A stretch of DNA of 21,387 nucleotides from the NCBI GenBank assembly GCA_934502625.1, contig CAKSUQ010000031.1:1-21387 (forward strand). The letters are read 5' to 3'. The stretch comes from an uncultured Gemmiger sp. GTDB lineage: Bacteria > Bacillota > Clostridia > Oscillospirales > Ruminococcaceae. The position numbers and the translations under genes are program-made. Positions 1-6,621 of the stretch are shown piece by piece. The notes under the pieces were generated by a model. It was not told the DNA's origin and made no database searches. It was given only the letters and a program-made list of their open reading frames with translations. Each line of letters starts with the position of its first letter. The stretch's first letter is position 1.

Positions 1-57
1 AGCGGCAAATTAGACATTTTTCTTCAGCATTTATTTTGATGTACGCGGTTTTTATTA

Positions 58-87
58 TTTACATGACCGTGTGATTGACGCTAGTAT
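58..87 (+). promoter_or_regulatory. Possible promoter in the left repeat (TTTACA-18-TAGTAT)
   Basis: A TTTACA box at 58-63 is followed after 18 bases by TAGTAT at 82-87. The right-hand copy of the repeat has TTTACA-18-TATTAT at the matching place, a better -10 box. Transcription from here would run into the terminator hairpin at 175-226. The call rests only on box similarity. Confidence 0.35.
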
Positions 88-174
88 GCGTATTATTTGA
101 TTTTTATTGAATTCACATCAAGATTTGCGGGGAAAGTGTACCCTTACGCCCGGATAGAACAGAGAAAATATATA

Positions 175-226
175 AAGAGCCCGGAGGGCCTTACCAAATC
201 GGTAAGGTTCTCCGGGCTCTTTTTTC
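175..226 (+). terminator. Intrinsic terminator / attenuator hairpin in the left repeat
   Basis: AAGAGCCCGGAG (175-186) pairs with CTCCGGGCTCTT (210-221). An inner stem CCTTACC/GGTAAGG lies above it, and a T tract follows to 226. This is a strong rho-independent terminator upstream of the next start codon (284). The segment GCCCGGA at 148-154 is complementary to TCCGGGC at 211-217 in the terminator's right arm, so an alternative antiterminator fold is possible. Both elements are kept in the right copy. Confidence 0.8.
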
Positions 227-283
227 TCCCCGGAAAGTGTATTAAAAAGGGTTACGCGAAACAACAAAAAAGGAGATAAGCAA

Positions 284-328
284 ATGGCAAAAAGAAGTGT
301 TCATTATGCCCGCGGACCGCCAAAGTGA
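284..328 (+). CDS. 14-codon ORF with a strong ribosome binding site
   Basis: The ORF reads MAKRSVHYARGPPK. It sits 8 bases after a clear AAGGAG (270-275), just downstream of the terminator of the left repeat. Its stop codon lies inside the first 20-bp palindrome. A good ribosome binding site with such a short product suggests either a leader peptide or the truncated 5' end of a gene cut by insertion of the mobile element. I do not recognise the peptide. Confidence 0.35.
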   Translation: MAKRSVHYARGPPK

Positions 329-387
329 ATCAGAACTGATTCACTATCTTGGATCAAAACCGAAAAAGTGAATCAAATCTGATTCAC
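325..387. repeat. Twin 20-bp palindromes, candidate protein-binding sites
   Basis: GTGAATCAGAACTGATTCAC (325-344) and GTGAATCAAATCTGATTCAC (368-387) are two near-identical palindromes with starts 43 bp apart, about four helical turns, which would put them on the same DNA face. They lie upstream of the RepA-like gene and could be initiator (origin) sites, a repressor operator for the mobilization operon, or integrase/accessory sites. Nothing in the sequence decides between these. Confidence 0.75.
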
Positions 388-602
388 TCCTACATCCCGC
401 CTAAACGCGCCCTGTGTGGGGCAGATGCTCCGTATCGCACACGGACGCGAGGAACGCCCTAAAACCGCCGTTTGGCGCGTTTGTGGGGCTGTGGGGCGGC
501 GTGAGCCGTACAACTTAACATTAGAGAGTAAAACTTACTACACACAAAATTACGATACTATGAGATAATGGATGTATGCTAAAACAAGAAAGGATGATGT
601 GA
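388..602. other. Gene-free region upstream of the RepA-like gene
   Basis: GC-rich from 390 to 510 and AT-richer from 510 to 600. It contains a perfect 9-bp inverted repeat, AAACGCGCC (403-411) and GGCGCGTTT (474-482), separated by 62 bases. The AT-rich part next to an initiator-like gene would suit an origin or promoter, but no convincing -35/-10 pair was found. A ribosome binding site (AAAGGATGATG, about 590-600) precedes the start at 603. Confidence 0.4.
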
Positions 603-1778
603 ATGACTACCACAAGATTACCGAAAACTATTACCGCCGGCGCACTGCTTGCAACGCCGATTCCGCCCGTAAAATGGATCATTCCCGGCCTATTACCTGC
701 AGGGCTGGCAATCTTTGCCGGTCCCAGCAAAGCAGGTAAAAGCTGGCTGACGCTGTGGCTCTGCTTACAGATTTCACAGGGAAAGTCCGTGTGGGGGCGC
801 GAAATAGAACCGAGAACCGTGCTTTATTTCTCGCTGGAAGATACACTGGGTCGTCTGCAAGAACGCCTTTACCAACTTGTCGATGCAGAAGAAGACCCGG
901 AACGCCTCATTTTGCAGACGGAAAGTCACGGAATTGGGCAGGGATTGGAGGAACAAATCGTCAGTTTCATCCATACTTACCCAGATATTAGTCTCATCGT
1001 CATCGACACCTTGCAAAAGGTACGAAAAGGCGACCAGAATGGTAGTATGTATGCCAATGACTATAAGGATATTGGTGCGTTAAAAGAACTTGCCGACAAG
1101 TACGGCATCTGCATCCTGCTGGTGCATCATCTTCGCAAACAATCATCGTCAGACCCCTACGACCAAATCTCCGGTTCAACGGGCATTATGGGTGTAGCGG
1201 ATACGACATGGCTCATGCATCGTCAGCGCATGAGTAAAACCGCGACAATTCGTGTAATTGGACGCGATATGGACGAGAAAATGCTGCATACCCGGGAAGA
1301 AAACTGCGTTTGGACGTTGGATGAGGAAGAAACCGCAGAGGAACAGGCAATGAAAGCGATTCCTGACTACCTTTGGAAAGTTGCAGACTACATTGACTCG
1401 GTTGGAAAATGGCAGGGTACAGCCTCGGAATTGCTTGTTGCAGCGAATATTTCTGATGTAAAACCTAACCAGTTCACCCGGAAGATGGCGCACTATGCCC
1501 GTGATGTGTTCGGCCCTCGCGGTATCGAGTATAAGTACACCCGCACGGAGCAAAAACGTCTGTTTGAATTCTTCCATGACGATGATGACGGTGATGACGA
1601 TGATATTGATATATCCCAACTGTCGGGATGGGGTATCCCACAAACATCGTCATCATCGTCAGCATCGTCATTAAGGTCGCTTGAGAGAAGCAAGCATGGG
1701 CGAAGTGTTGCCACAGGGCAACCCGCCGAAAAGCCTACGGGGACAACCCCGAACTCCTGTGAGGCTGCGAGCGCATGA
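603..1778 (+). CDS. RepA-like AAA ATPase / hexameric helicase of a mobilizable element
   Basis: A 391-aa protein of the RecA-fold, RepA/DnaB-like helicase group (AAA_25 type) often found beside mobC and relaxase genes. Walker A is GPSKAGKS at residues 40-47, Walker B is LIVID at 131-135, and LLVHH at 172-176 matches the sensor segment of RepA-like ATPases. Its likely role is replication or strand unwinding of the excised or transferred element in the cytoplasm. The C-terminus is unusual: an Asp-rich run near residue 325 followed by a Ser run near 345, encoded by DNA that forms a large inverted repeat. The start at 603 is supported by AAAGGATGATG just upstream. The stop overlaps the start of the next gene (ATGA), indicating translational coupling. 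Confidence 0.85.
   Translation: MTTTRLPKTITAGALLATPIPPVKWIIPGLLPAGLAIFAGPSKAGKSWLTLWLCLQISQGKSVWGREIEPRTVLYFSLEDTLGRLQERLYQLVDAEEDPERLILQTESHGIGQGLEEQIVSFIHTYPDISLIVIDTLQKVRKGDQNGSMYANDYKDIGALKELADKYGICILLVHHLRKQSSSDPYDQISGSTGIMGVADTTWLMHRQRMSKTATIRVIGRDMDEKMLHTREENCVWTLDEEETAEEQAMKAIPDYLWKVADYIDSVGKWQGTASELLVAANISDVKPNQFTRKMAHYARDVFGPRGIEYKYTRTEQKRLFEFFHDDDDGDDDDIDISQLSGWGIPQTSSSSSASSLRSLERSKHGRSVATGQPAEKPTGTTPNSCEAASA
1576..1671. repeat. 26-bp imperfect inverted repeat inside the 3' end of the RepA-like gene
   Basis: Bases 1576-1601 pair with 1646-1671 at 24 of 26 positions, leaving a 44-base loop. The left arm encodes the Asp run (GAC/GAT codons) and the right arm the Ser run (TCG/TCA codons). 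The pairing may follow from these low-complexity codons, but the near-perfect register makes a structural role in single-stranded DNA or mRNA possible. Confidence 0.7.
1701..1765 (+). other. Candidate oriT at the end of the RepA-like gene, before mobC
   Basis: Two short hairpins lie just upstream of the MobC-like start: GTTGCC-ACAG-GGCAAC (1707-1722) and CGGGG-ACAA-CCCCG (1738-1751). They are followed by CTCCTGT (1754-1760), which resembles the YATCCTGY nick-site consensus of IncP-type MOBP origins. A hairpin next to a nick-like sequence, directly before mobC and the relaxase gene, is a typical layout for oriT. The assignment is inference, and the region also codes for the RepA-like C-terminus. 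Confidence 0.35.
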
Positions 1779-2044
1779 GAAAGCGCAGTATCGGAATCGA
1801 CGTCCGCGTCACTGTCACTGAAAAGAAAAAGGTGACGATGTTGGCAAGAAAGTGCGGCTTGTCACTCTCAGAGTATTTACGCCAGCGGGCGCTGGGATAT
1901 GAGCCGGGCGTACACCCGCCCAAGGAGGTATTTGATGTGTTGGATAAATTGGATGAAATTGCAGAAAGCTGTCAACCGAGTGCAGGCGCTAAAATTACAG
2001 CCTGTGCAGATGAGATAAGGGACCTGCTCATTGGCGGTAACTAA
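1775..2044 (+). CDS. mobC: MobC-like relaxosome accessory protein
   Basis: An 89-aa protein with an N-terminal ribbon-helix-helix pattern: a beta strand around residues 5-13 (IDVRVTVTE), then two helices including KVTMLARKCGLSLSEYLRQRALG. This is the usual form of MobC-type proteins, which bind oriT and help the relaxase reach the nick site. It starts by an ATGA overlap with the upstream ATPase gene, and its last 14 bases overlap the relaxase gene, so the three are probably made as one translationally coupled unit. The family call rests on size, fold pattern and context. Confidence 0.75.
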   Translation: MRKRSIGIDVRVTVTEKKKVTMLARKCGLSLSEYLRQRALGYEPGVHPPKEVFDVLDKLDEIAESCQPSAGAKITACADEIRDLLIGGN

Positions 2045-2912
2045 GATCTGGGCAATCAAGGACAGCTTACAGCGCGTCCTTGATTATGCCGCCAATCCGA
2101 ACAAGACCGAATACGATGCCCTTGCCCAAACGCTGCACTATGCAGAGAACGATGCCAAGACCAAGCTGAACGAGAGCGCCCAGCTCGTCACCGGCATCCA
2201 TTGCAGGGCAGACCATGCGTGGGAAGATATGCGGGCTGTACAGGAACGCTTTGGTAAAACAGACGGTGTGGTGGCGCTCCACGCCTACCAGAGTTTCCGC
2301 GAAGGAGAGGTCACCCCGGAGCAGTGCCACGAGATCGGCGTGGCGCTCGCCCGCAAAGTTTGGGGCAAGCGGTTCCAAGTGCTGGTCGCTACCCACATGA
2401 ATACAGATAACCTGCACAACCACTTCGTTATCAATTCCGTGTCCTATGTGGACGGCAAGAAATACGAGCAGCGCCGCAGCCAGTATGCCGAGTTTCGGGC
2501 GGCATCCGACAAGATGTGCCGGGAGTACGGCTTGTCGGTAGTGGAGCAGCCCAAGGCCAAGGAACCGGCAAGGTATGCCCGGATGCGGGAGGCCATCGAC
2601 CAAGCCTGTGAGGACGCCAGCACCGCAGAGGACTTTCACAGGGCACTGTATCGGCAGGGGTATATTTTCGGCAGTGACCCTAACCGAAAGTACGCAACCA
2701 TCCGGGCGCGGGATGGCAGCAGAGCGGTTCGTCTTTATAGGCTGGGAGAAGAATACGATCTCGCAGCTATAGACGACAGGCTTCGCGGGAACTACCTGCT
2801 GTACGGGCCAAGGCTGTATGAGTTGAAGCACCCGCCCCAGCAGTACACGCCAAAGAGGTATCGCCCAAAAAAACAACTACGCAGGGAAAAGCATCCTGGA
2901 AATTTTCTTTGA
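2031..2912 (+). CDS. MOBP-type relaxase, N-terminal part (frameshifted)
   Basis: A 293-aa relaxase domain of the MobA/VirD2 (MOBP) group that nicks oriT and stays bound to the 5' end through a tyrosine. The likely catalytic residue is Tyr19 in LDYAANPNKT; the metal-binding His triad is H122, H129 and H131 in THMNTDNLHNHF. The start is TTG at 2031, inside the mobC-like gene, with AAGGGA about 8 bases upstream. The reading frame ends at 2912 shortly after a run of seven A (2867-2873). Losing one A would join it directly to the ORF ending at 3381, giving a protein of about 450 aa like intact relatives. Either the gene is broken, the run is a sequencing error, or slippage on the A run makes some full-length protein. 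The nuclease domain itself is complete. Confidence 0.85.
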   Translation: MAVTKIWAIKDSLQRVLDYAANPNKTEYDALAQTLHYAENDAKTKLNESAQLVTGIHCRADHAWEDMRAVQERFGKTDGVVALHAYQSFREGEVTPEQCHEIGVALARKVWGKRFQVLVATHMNTDNLHNHFVINSVSYVDGKKYEQRRSQYAEFRAASDKMCREYGLSVVEQPKAKEPARYARMREAIDQACEDASTAEDFHRALYRQGYIFGSDPNRKYATIRARDGSRAVRLYRLGEEYDLAAIDDRLRGNYLLYGPRLYELKHPPQQYTPKRYRPKKQLRREKHPGNFL

Positions 2913-2913
2913 T

Positions 2914-3381
2914 GTGTTCTTTGGCGAGTCCCAGATGCACCGCTTGTACCTATGCTACTGTTATCAGCTGGGCATCCTGCCTAAGAAGCAACAGCCGCGC
3001 ATCAACCGCCCGGAACTGGAACGCATCTGGAAAGATACAGAGCGAATCCTTGCTGAGCACGCTTTCGTTCACGACCACAAATTCCCATCTGTACAGGCAA
3101 TCGAGGATTACCGCAAGGGTTTGTCCCAGCAGATAGAAACTCTTGCCGTGCAGAGGGCAGAAATTGCCAAGCAAATGCGTAGAAAGGATGCTCCACCAGA
3201 ACTGGCTGACCACCGTGCGGTACTAACCTGCAAAATTGCCGAACTCCGCAAAGAGGACAAAATTGCGGAAGGAGCAATCAAACGTATCCAACGGACTCGA
3301 GAATCAAATCGCATTGACCGTGAAAACCAAGAACAACATACAAATCACACTCGCCGTCGAGATCGTTCTCGGCAGCGCTGA
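2914..3381 (+). pseudogene. Relaxase C-terminal part, in the +1 frame
   Basis: A 155-aa reading frame (first usable codon GTG at 2914) that continues the relaxase. The frame is open from before the A run, reading NNYAGKSILEIFFDVFFGE and then MHRLYLCYCYQLGILPKK, the hydrophobic/basic stretch that typically follows the nuclease domain in this relaxase group. A charged, probably helical tail follows, ending RDRSRQR. There is no good ribosome binding site of its own, which argues against an independent gene. Integrase 1 follows 12 bp later with a strong AAGGAGG. Confidence 0.75.
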
Positions 3382-3393
3382 CAAGGAGGTACA

Positions 3394-4593
3394 ATGGCTT
3401 ACATCAAGAAAAAGTCCGAACGGAAATTCAAAATCACTGTCTGCAACGGCTATAAGGTCAACGGGCAAAAGCGAATGAAAGCCCAGACCATTACTGTGCC
3501 GTCATCCGTACCCAAGCGCGGCATCCAGCAATATGTCATGGCCGAGGCTGAGCGCATCGAGAAGAAGTTCAAGTATGGCGTAGAAGAAAGCGACCAGACC
3601 CACTTTGAGCAGTACGCCGAAAATTGGCTCAAACGGCAGGAACCGTTCTTTAAGGCTACCACTTATGCAGGGTACAAACGCAATCTGGATACGGTTTACC
3701 CTCTGATTGGCGGTATTCCGCTTGCGAAACTCCTCCCTATGACGCTTGAAGAAATGTGCGAGGAACTCCGTAAGCGACCCGGTAGGGGCGGAAATTGCAT
3801 CAAGGAAACGACTGTGCAGAAATATTTGGAAACCGTTTCCTCGGTGCTGGAAGATGCCAAGAAAAATGACATCATTCCGTTCAATCCGGCACACCGTGTA
3901 AGGAAGAAGCATTTTGAGAAGGAGGTGCAGCATATTCCGCAGAAATATGAAATGGGTAAACTGATGAGGGCGATTCAGAACGAACCGATTCTGTATCGGG
4001 CGTACTACACGCTGGCAATTACGACCGGATTGCGGCGTGGGGAACTGTGCGCCCTGCAATGGAGGGACATAACCGGTGCTTGTGAACTGACCGTCCGCCG
4101 TTCCCGCAGCTGCGCATCCGGGCAGATTGTTGAGAGCAACACTAAGAGCCACCGGGAACGAATTGTAACCATTCCGCTGGGGCTATGGGAACTTTTGATG
4201 GCGCTGCGACAGCAGCAGGTGCTGCATAGCGGTGTTCCGGACAGAAAACAGCCAATTTTTACTGACCCCGACGGTCATGTGCCGCACCCGGACACTTTTA
4301 CCCGACGTTTGCGTAAGCTATATAAGCAATGCGGATTGTCTGAGAATTACCACCTGCACACCCTGCGGCATTTCTACGCAACCTATCTGCTGCAGGAAGG
4401 CACCAGCAAACAGGTGGCGGCATCCCTGCTGGGTCATGCGGATACGGCATTCTTGGAGCGCACCTACTGCCACCCGCAGGACGTGGCGAAGCGTCAGGCG
4501 GCAAACCTGATGCAAGATCTGCTGAACAACCAAAATCCGTGCTATGTTGCATTTATGAAAAATAAGAATAGAAAAGCCAAGAAAGCAGGCTAA
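3394..4593 (+). CDS. Tyrosine recombinase / integrase 1
   Basis: A 399-aa site-specific recombinase of the phage integrase family, carrying out integration and excision through a covalent 3'-phosphotyrosine. The catalytic set is visible: R214 (GLRRGEL), Lys in NTKSHRERIV, H322-x-x-R325 (HTLRH), H348 (GHAD) and Tyr358 (RTYCHP). The N-terminus (about 1-60, Lys-rich with short beta strands) looks like an arm-binding domain, and 65-170 like a SAM-like core-binding domain. AAGGAGG at 3384-3390 fixes the start. It follows the mobilization genes closely and ends at a strong terminator, so it belongs to the same transcription unit. No xis-like gene accompanies it. Confidence 0.9.
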   Translation: MAYIKKKSERKFKITVCNGYKVNGQKRMKAQTITVPSSVPKRGIQQYVMAEAERIEKKFKYGVEESDQTHFEQYAENWLKRQEPFFKATTYAGYKRNLDTVYPLIGGIPLAKLLPMTLEEMCEELRKRPGRGGNCIKETTVQKYLETVSSVLEDAKKNDIIPFNPAHRVRKKHFEKEVQHIPQKYEMGKLMRAIQNEPILYRAYYTLAITTGLRRGELCALQWRDITGACELTVRRSRSCASGQIVESNTKSHRERIVTIPLGLWELLMALRQQQVLHSGVPDRKQPIFTDPDGHVPHPDTFTRRLRKLYKQCGLSENYHLHTLRHFYATYLLQEGTSKQVAASLLGHADTAFLERTYCHPQDVAKRQAANLMQDLLNNQNPCYVAFMKNKNRKAKKAG

Positions 4594-4601
4594 ATAACCA
4601 G

Positions 4602-4632
4602 CGGCACCGTCAGAGATGGCGGTGCCGTTTTT
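4602..4632 (+). terminator. Intrinsic terminator after integrase 1
   Basis: CGGCACCG (4602-4609) pairs with CGGTGCCG (4620-4627) and is followed by TTTTT. It lies just after the integrase 1 stop and separates the mobilization operon from the second integrase cassette. Confidence 0.9.
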
Positions 4633-4686
4633 GTCAGTAATAGGTAGATTTTAGGGCGAAAGATTGTTGGGTGTGGTGATAGCTTT

Positions 4687-4702
4687 CTGTCGCAGTTGTC
4701 GG
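4687..4702 (+). repeat. 16-bp direct repeat, copy 1 (CTGTCGCAGTTGTCGG)
   Basis: This sequence occurs again at 6494-6509 in the same orientation. The two copies bracket integrase 2, its small partner gene and tRNA-Arg. This copy lies in the gap between the two integrases. It could be an integrase binding site or a remnant of an attachment site. Confidence 0.7.
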
Positions 4703-4755
4703 TATGCTTTGTAGTACCGCAGGTCAATAAAATAACACTAAGGAGCGTGTAAAAT

Positions 4756-5931
4756 ATGGCATCTATCAGAAAACGCGGCAGTAACAGTTACTTGATTGTA
4801 GTATCCCGTGGGTATGACTACGAGGGAAACCGACTGAAATCTGTACAGAAAACGGTCAAGCCGCCCAAGGAGTACACACCGAAACAAGCGGAAAAGTGGG
4901 TAAAGGAGCAGGCGATTCTGTTTGAACGAGAGGTACAGCATACGCCGGATCCCATCAATCGAAGCATTACGCTGGCAAAGTACATTGAGCATTGGCTTGC
5001 AGATATTGGACCTAAGAAACTTGCCGATTCCACATTCCGACGTGATGAACAAGACATCCGCAGAATCCTGCCAGCGTTGGGCAACTATAAACTGACCGAT
5101 TTGCGTAAAGAGGTTATCCGTGATTTTTACGAAGAAATGCGGCACACACCGCGTCTGGACGGCAGAGGAAATCTATCCGAGAAGTCGGTTGAAGGATTAC
5201 ACAACACACTGTGCGGCATCCTGTCGGCGGCTGTGGACGAGGGATATCTTACTCACAATCCTGCATGGAGATGTTATAAGCCCAAAGGAAAAAAGAAAGA
5301 ACGCCCTGTGGCCGATGAGGAAACCGTCAAAAAGCTAATTACTGCCTTTGAAGGTCAGAGCATGAAATACGAAACCTATTTCAAGCTGGTGCTGGCTACG
5401 GGGTTGCGCCGAGGTGAGGCCTGTGGGCTGAGGTGGAGTGATATTAACTGGCGGAAGCGGACGATTCATGTGCAGCGTGGTGTTGTGAAATTGAGCCACC
5501 AAGAATCAATTACGAAAGACCCTAAGACGACCAGCGGTGACCGCATGGTGTATTTGAGTAAAGGAATGTGCCAACTACTCAAAGCATGGCGCAAGGAGTG
5601 CGAATGGGACAGGCAGCAGACCGCGAACGAAACTGTATCTGAAGATGACTACTTATTCCGCCAACCTAACGGCAAGCCGATGAATCCCTGCACATTTACC
5701 TATAGGTTCAAGCTGATTCTGAAAGCTAACAACTTGCCGCTGGATTTGAATGTGCATAGCTTACGGCACACGAACGCCAGCCTGCTGATTGCACAGGGAG
5801 TGGACGTGCGCACCGTGGCTAGTCTGCTGGGTCACGCACAGGCAAGCACAACGCTGGATGTTTATGCCCATGCGTTTGACAAGAACAAGCGCAAGGCACA
5901 AGAGAAACTCGGAAAGGCGATTGGATTATGA
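4756..5931 (+). CDS. Tyrosine recombinase / integrase 2
   Basis: A 391-aa integrase unlike integrase 1 in sequence outside the motifs. Catalytic residues: R218 (GLRRGEA), H334-x-x-R337 (HSLRH), H360 (GHAQ) and Tyr370 (LDVYAHAF). The N-terminal 60 residues (RKRGSNSYLIVVSRGYDYEG) match the AP2-like arm-binding fold common in Gram-positive integrative elements, and about 70-170 is the core-binding domain. AAGGAG lies about 10 bases before ATG 4756. The gene is coupled to the next one by an ATGA overlap. Its position next to tRNA-Arg makes it the best candidate for the enzyme that placed this end of the element. Confidence 0.92.
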   Translation: MASIRKRGSNSYLIVVSRGYDYEGNRLKSVQKTVKPPKEYTPKQAEKWVKEQAILFEREVQHTPDPINRSITLAKYIEHWLADIGPKKLADSTFRRDEQDIRRILPALGNYKLTDLRKEVIRDFYEEMRHTPRLDGRGNLSEKSVEGLHNTLCGILSAAVDEGYLTHNPAWRCYKPKGKKKERPVADEETVKKLITAFEGQSMKYETYFKLVLATGLRRGEACGLRWSDINWRKRTIHVQRGVVKLSHQESITKDPKTTSGDRMVYLSKGMCQLLKAWRKECEWDRQQTANETVSEDDYLFRQPNGKPMNPCTFTYRFKLILKANNLPLDLNVHSLRHTNASLLIAQGVDVRTVASLLGHAQASTTLDVYAHAFDKNKRKAQEKLGKAIGL

Positions 5932-6203
5932 TGAGAAAAATTAAGCTGATCCGCGCGAACAAGAGTATCTTATTGAAATCACTTGCACCTTATTATTACC
6001 GTGAAAGGGCGCTTGGGCATAGCACACAGGAGTCGGGAAGATTGATACTAAAAATCAATTCTCTCCCAGCCGATAAAAGAGCAAGTTTCTCAACAGACGA
6101 AATCCGCCTTATGCGAACCGCCATAAATCAGCTGAGAAATGAACGGTTGGCAAAAGGGCAGTACACCGATGCTGCGGATGATATGCTGTTGAAATTATTT
6201 TGA
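5928..6203 (+). CDS. Small conserved-looking protein coupled to integrase 2
   Basis: A 91-aa basic protein with no motif I can name. It begins MMRKIKLIRANKSILL, and its second half is probably helical (LMRTAINQLRNERLAKGQYTDAADDMLLKLF). The start overlaps the integrase 2 stop (ATGA); a second ATG at 5931 is an alternative. Coupling to the integrase suggests a role in recombination, such as a directionality or accessory factor, but no helix-turn-helix is obvious and this is only a guess. A perfect hairpin terminator follows 22 bp later. Confidence 0.65.
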   Translation: MMRKIKLIRANKSILLKSLAPYYYRERALGHSTQESGRLILKINSLPADKRASFSTDEIRLMRTAINQLRNERLAKGQYTDAADDMLLKLF

Positions 6204-6224
6204 AAATCAAATTTGAACAAAAGC

Positions 6225-6263
6225 AAAAACCTCATTGCAAAAGTACATTGCAATGAGGTTTTT
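6225..6263. terminator. Bidirectional terminator between the integrase cassette and tRNA-Arg
   Basis: A perfect 16-bp stem, AAAAACCTCATTGCAA (6225-6240) with TTGCAATGAGGTTTTT (6248-6263), and a 7-base loop. The A and T runs at the two ends make it work for both strands: it ends the integrase 2 transcript on the plus strand and the tRNA transcript on the minus strand. Confidence 0.9.
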
Positions 6264-6266
6264 AAG

Positions 6267-6340
6267 TGCGCCCGACTGGATTCGAACCAGCGGCCTTTGG
6301 AGTCGGAGTCCAACGCGCTATCCATCTGCGCCACGAGCGC
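6267..6340 (-). tRNA. tRNA-Arg (anticodon CCG)
   Basis: The minus strand folds as a cloverleaf. The acceptor stem is GCGCTCG/CGGGCGC with one wobble pair, the D arm contains GCGC-AGATGGATA-GCGC, the anticodon stem TTGGA/TCCAA encloses CTCCGAC, and the T arm is GCTGG-TTCGAAT-CCAGT. The anticodon CCG reads the arginine codon CGG. CCA is not encoded. The 3' end faces the mobile block, the orientation expected if an integrase uses the tRNA 3' end as target. Confidence 0.95.
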
Positions 6341-6493
6341 TTATGTATGAAAAACGCCGTTACAGCGTATTTCAATCTTGTAAAGTAGTCGATTTCCAAT
6401 AGTGGTCAATTCGTGGTCTGACTACCGTTGACCACCGCGTTTTTGCGTGCGTAAATCACGCTGTATCGAGCAAAAACAAGCCTAAAACCCGCC

Positions 6494-6509
6494 CTGTCGC
6501 AGTTGTCGG
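6494..6509 (+). repeat. 16-bp direct repeat, copy 2 (CTGTCGCAGTTGTCGG)
   Basis: Identical to 4687-4702. In this copy the repeat forms the left arm of a hairpin whose right arm is AACTACGACAGG (ending at 6523). Confidence 0.7.
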
Positions 6510-6579
6510 AGAACTACGACAGGACGGTATAGACCGACGTTGAAACGTGAATTTTGTTGGTTCTGCACAGTTGGACCCA

Positions 6580-6621
6580 AAATAAGAAAAAGCCTATTGT
6601 GGGTTGTCACAACAGGCTTTT
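6580..6621 (-). terminator. Terminator of the GH2/symporter/esterase operon
   Basis: On the minus strand AAAAGCCTGTTGTG (6621-6608) pairs with CACAATAGGCTTTT (6601-6588) with one mismatch. It is followed by a T-rich tail reading into TTTTTCTTATTTT. It lies about 130 bp after the LacZ stop. Confidence 0.75.

Larger units (their letters stand above)
1..250 (+). repeat. Left copy of a ~250-bp direct repeat (promoter + attenuator-like leader)
   Basis: This stretch matches 21135-21387 in the same orientation over its whole length, with roughly 15 substitutions and small indels, i.e. a little over 90% identity counted by eye. Similarity starts at base 1 and runs to about 250, so the repeat may extend left of the window. 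It holds promoter-like boxes, an AT-rich stretch and a long GC-rich terminator hairpin. It looks like the leader of a regulated gene. In this copy the downstream sequence is a 14-codon ORF and then mobile-element DNA, so the original downstream gene may have been replaced. No gene of more than 60 codons in this stretch looks real. Confidence 0.9.
252..6266 (+). mobile_element. Integrative mobilizable element (possibly two abutting elements)
   Basis: The block carries a RepA-like ATPase, a MobC-like protein, a MOBP relaxase, two tyrosine integrases and a small accessory protein, all on the plus strand with short gaps or overlaps. No conjugation machinery (VirB4, coupling protein) is present, so transfer would depend on a helper element. 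The right limit is placed at the 3' end of tRNA-Arg because an integrase cassette ends there, a common arrangement for tRNA-targeting elements. The left limit is set where similarity to the right-hand repeat stops and is uncertain. I found no second copy of the tRNA 3' end at the left side. Two unlike integrases in tandem suggest that two elements have accreted. Confidence 0.6.

Noticed and set aside
97..279. A 60-codon ORF through the left-repeat terminator
   Set aside because: It reads straight through a strong terminator hairpin, has no ribosome binding site, and is not kept intact in the right-hand repeat because of a 1-base indel.
2865..2880. Programmed -1 frameshifting at the A-rich site in the relaxase
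   Set aside because: The tail lies in the +1 frame relative to the first part; a -1 slip leads to an unrelated reading frame, so the classical A-AAA-AAC type mechanism does not explain the join.
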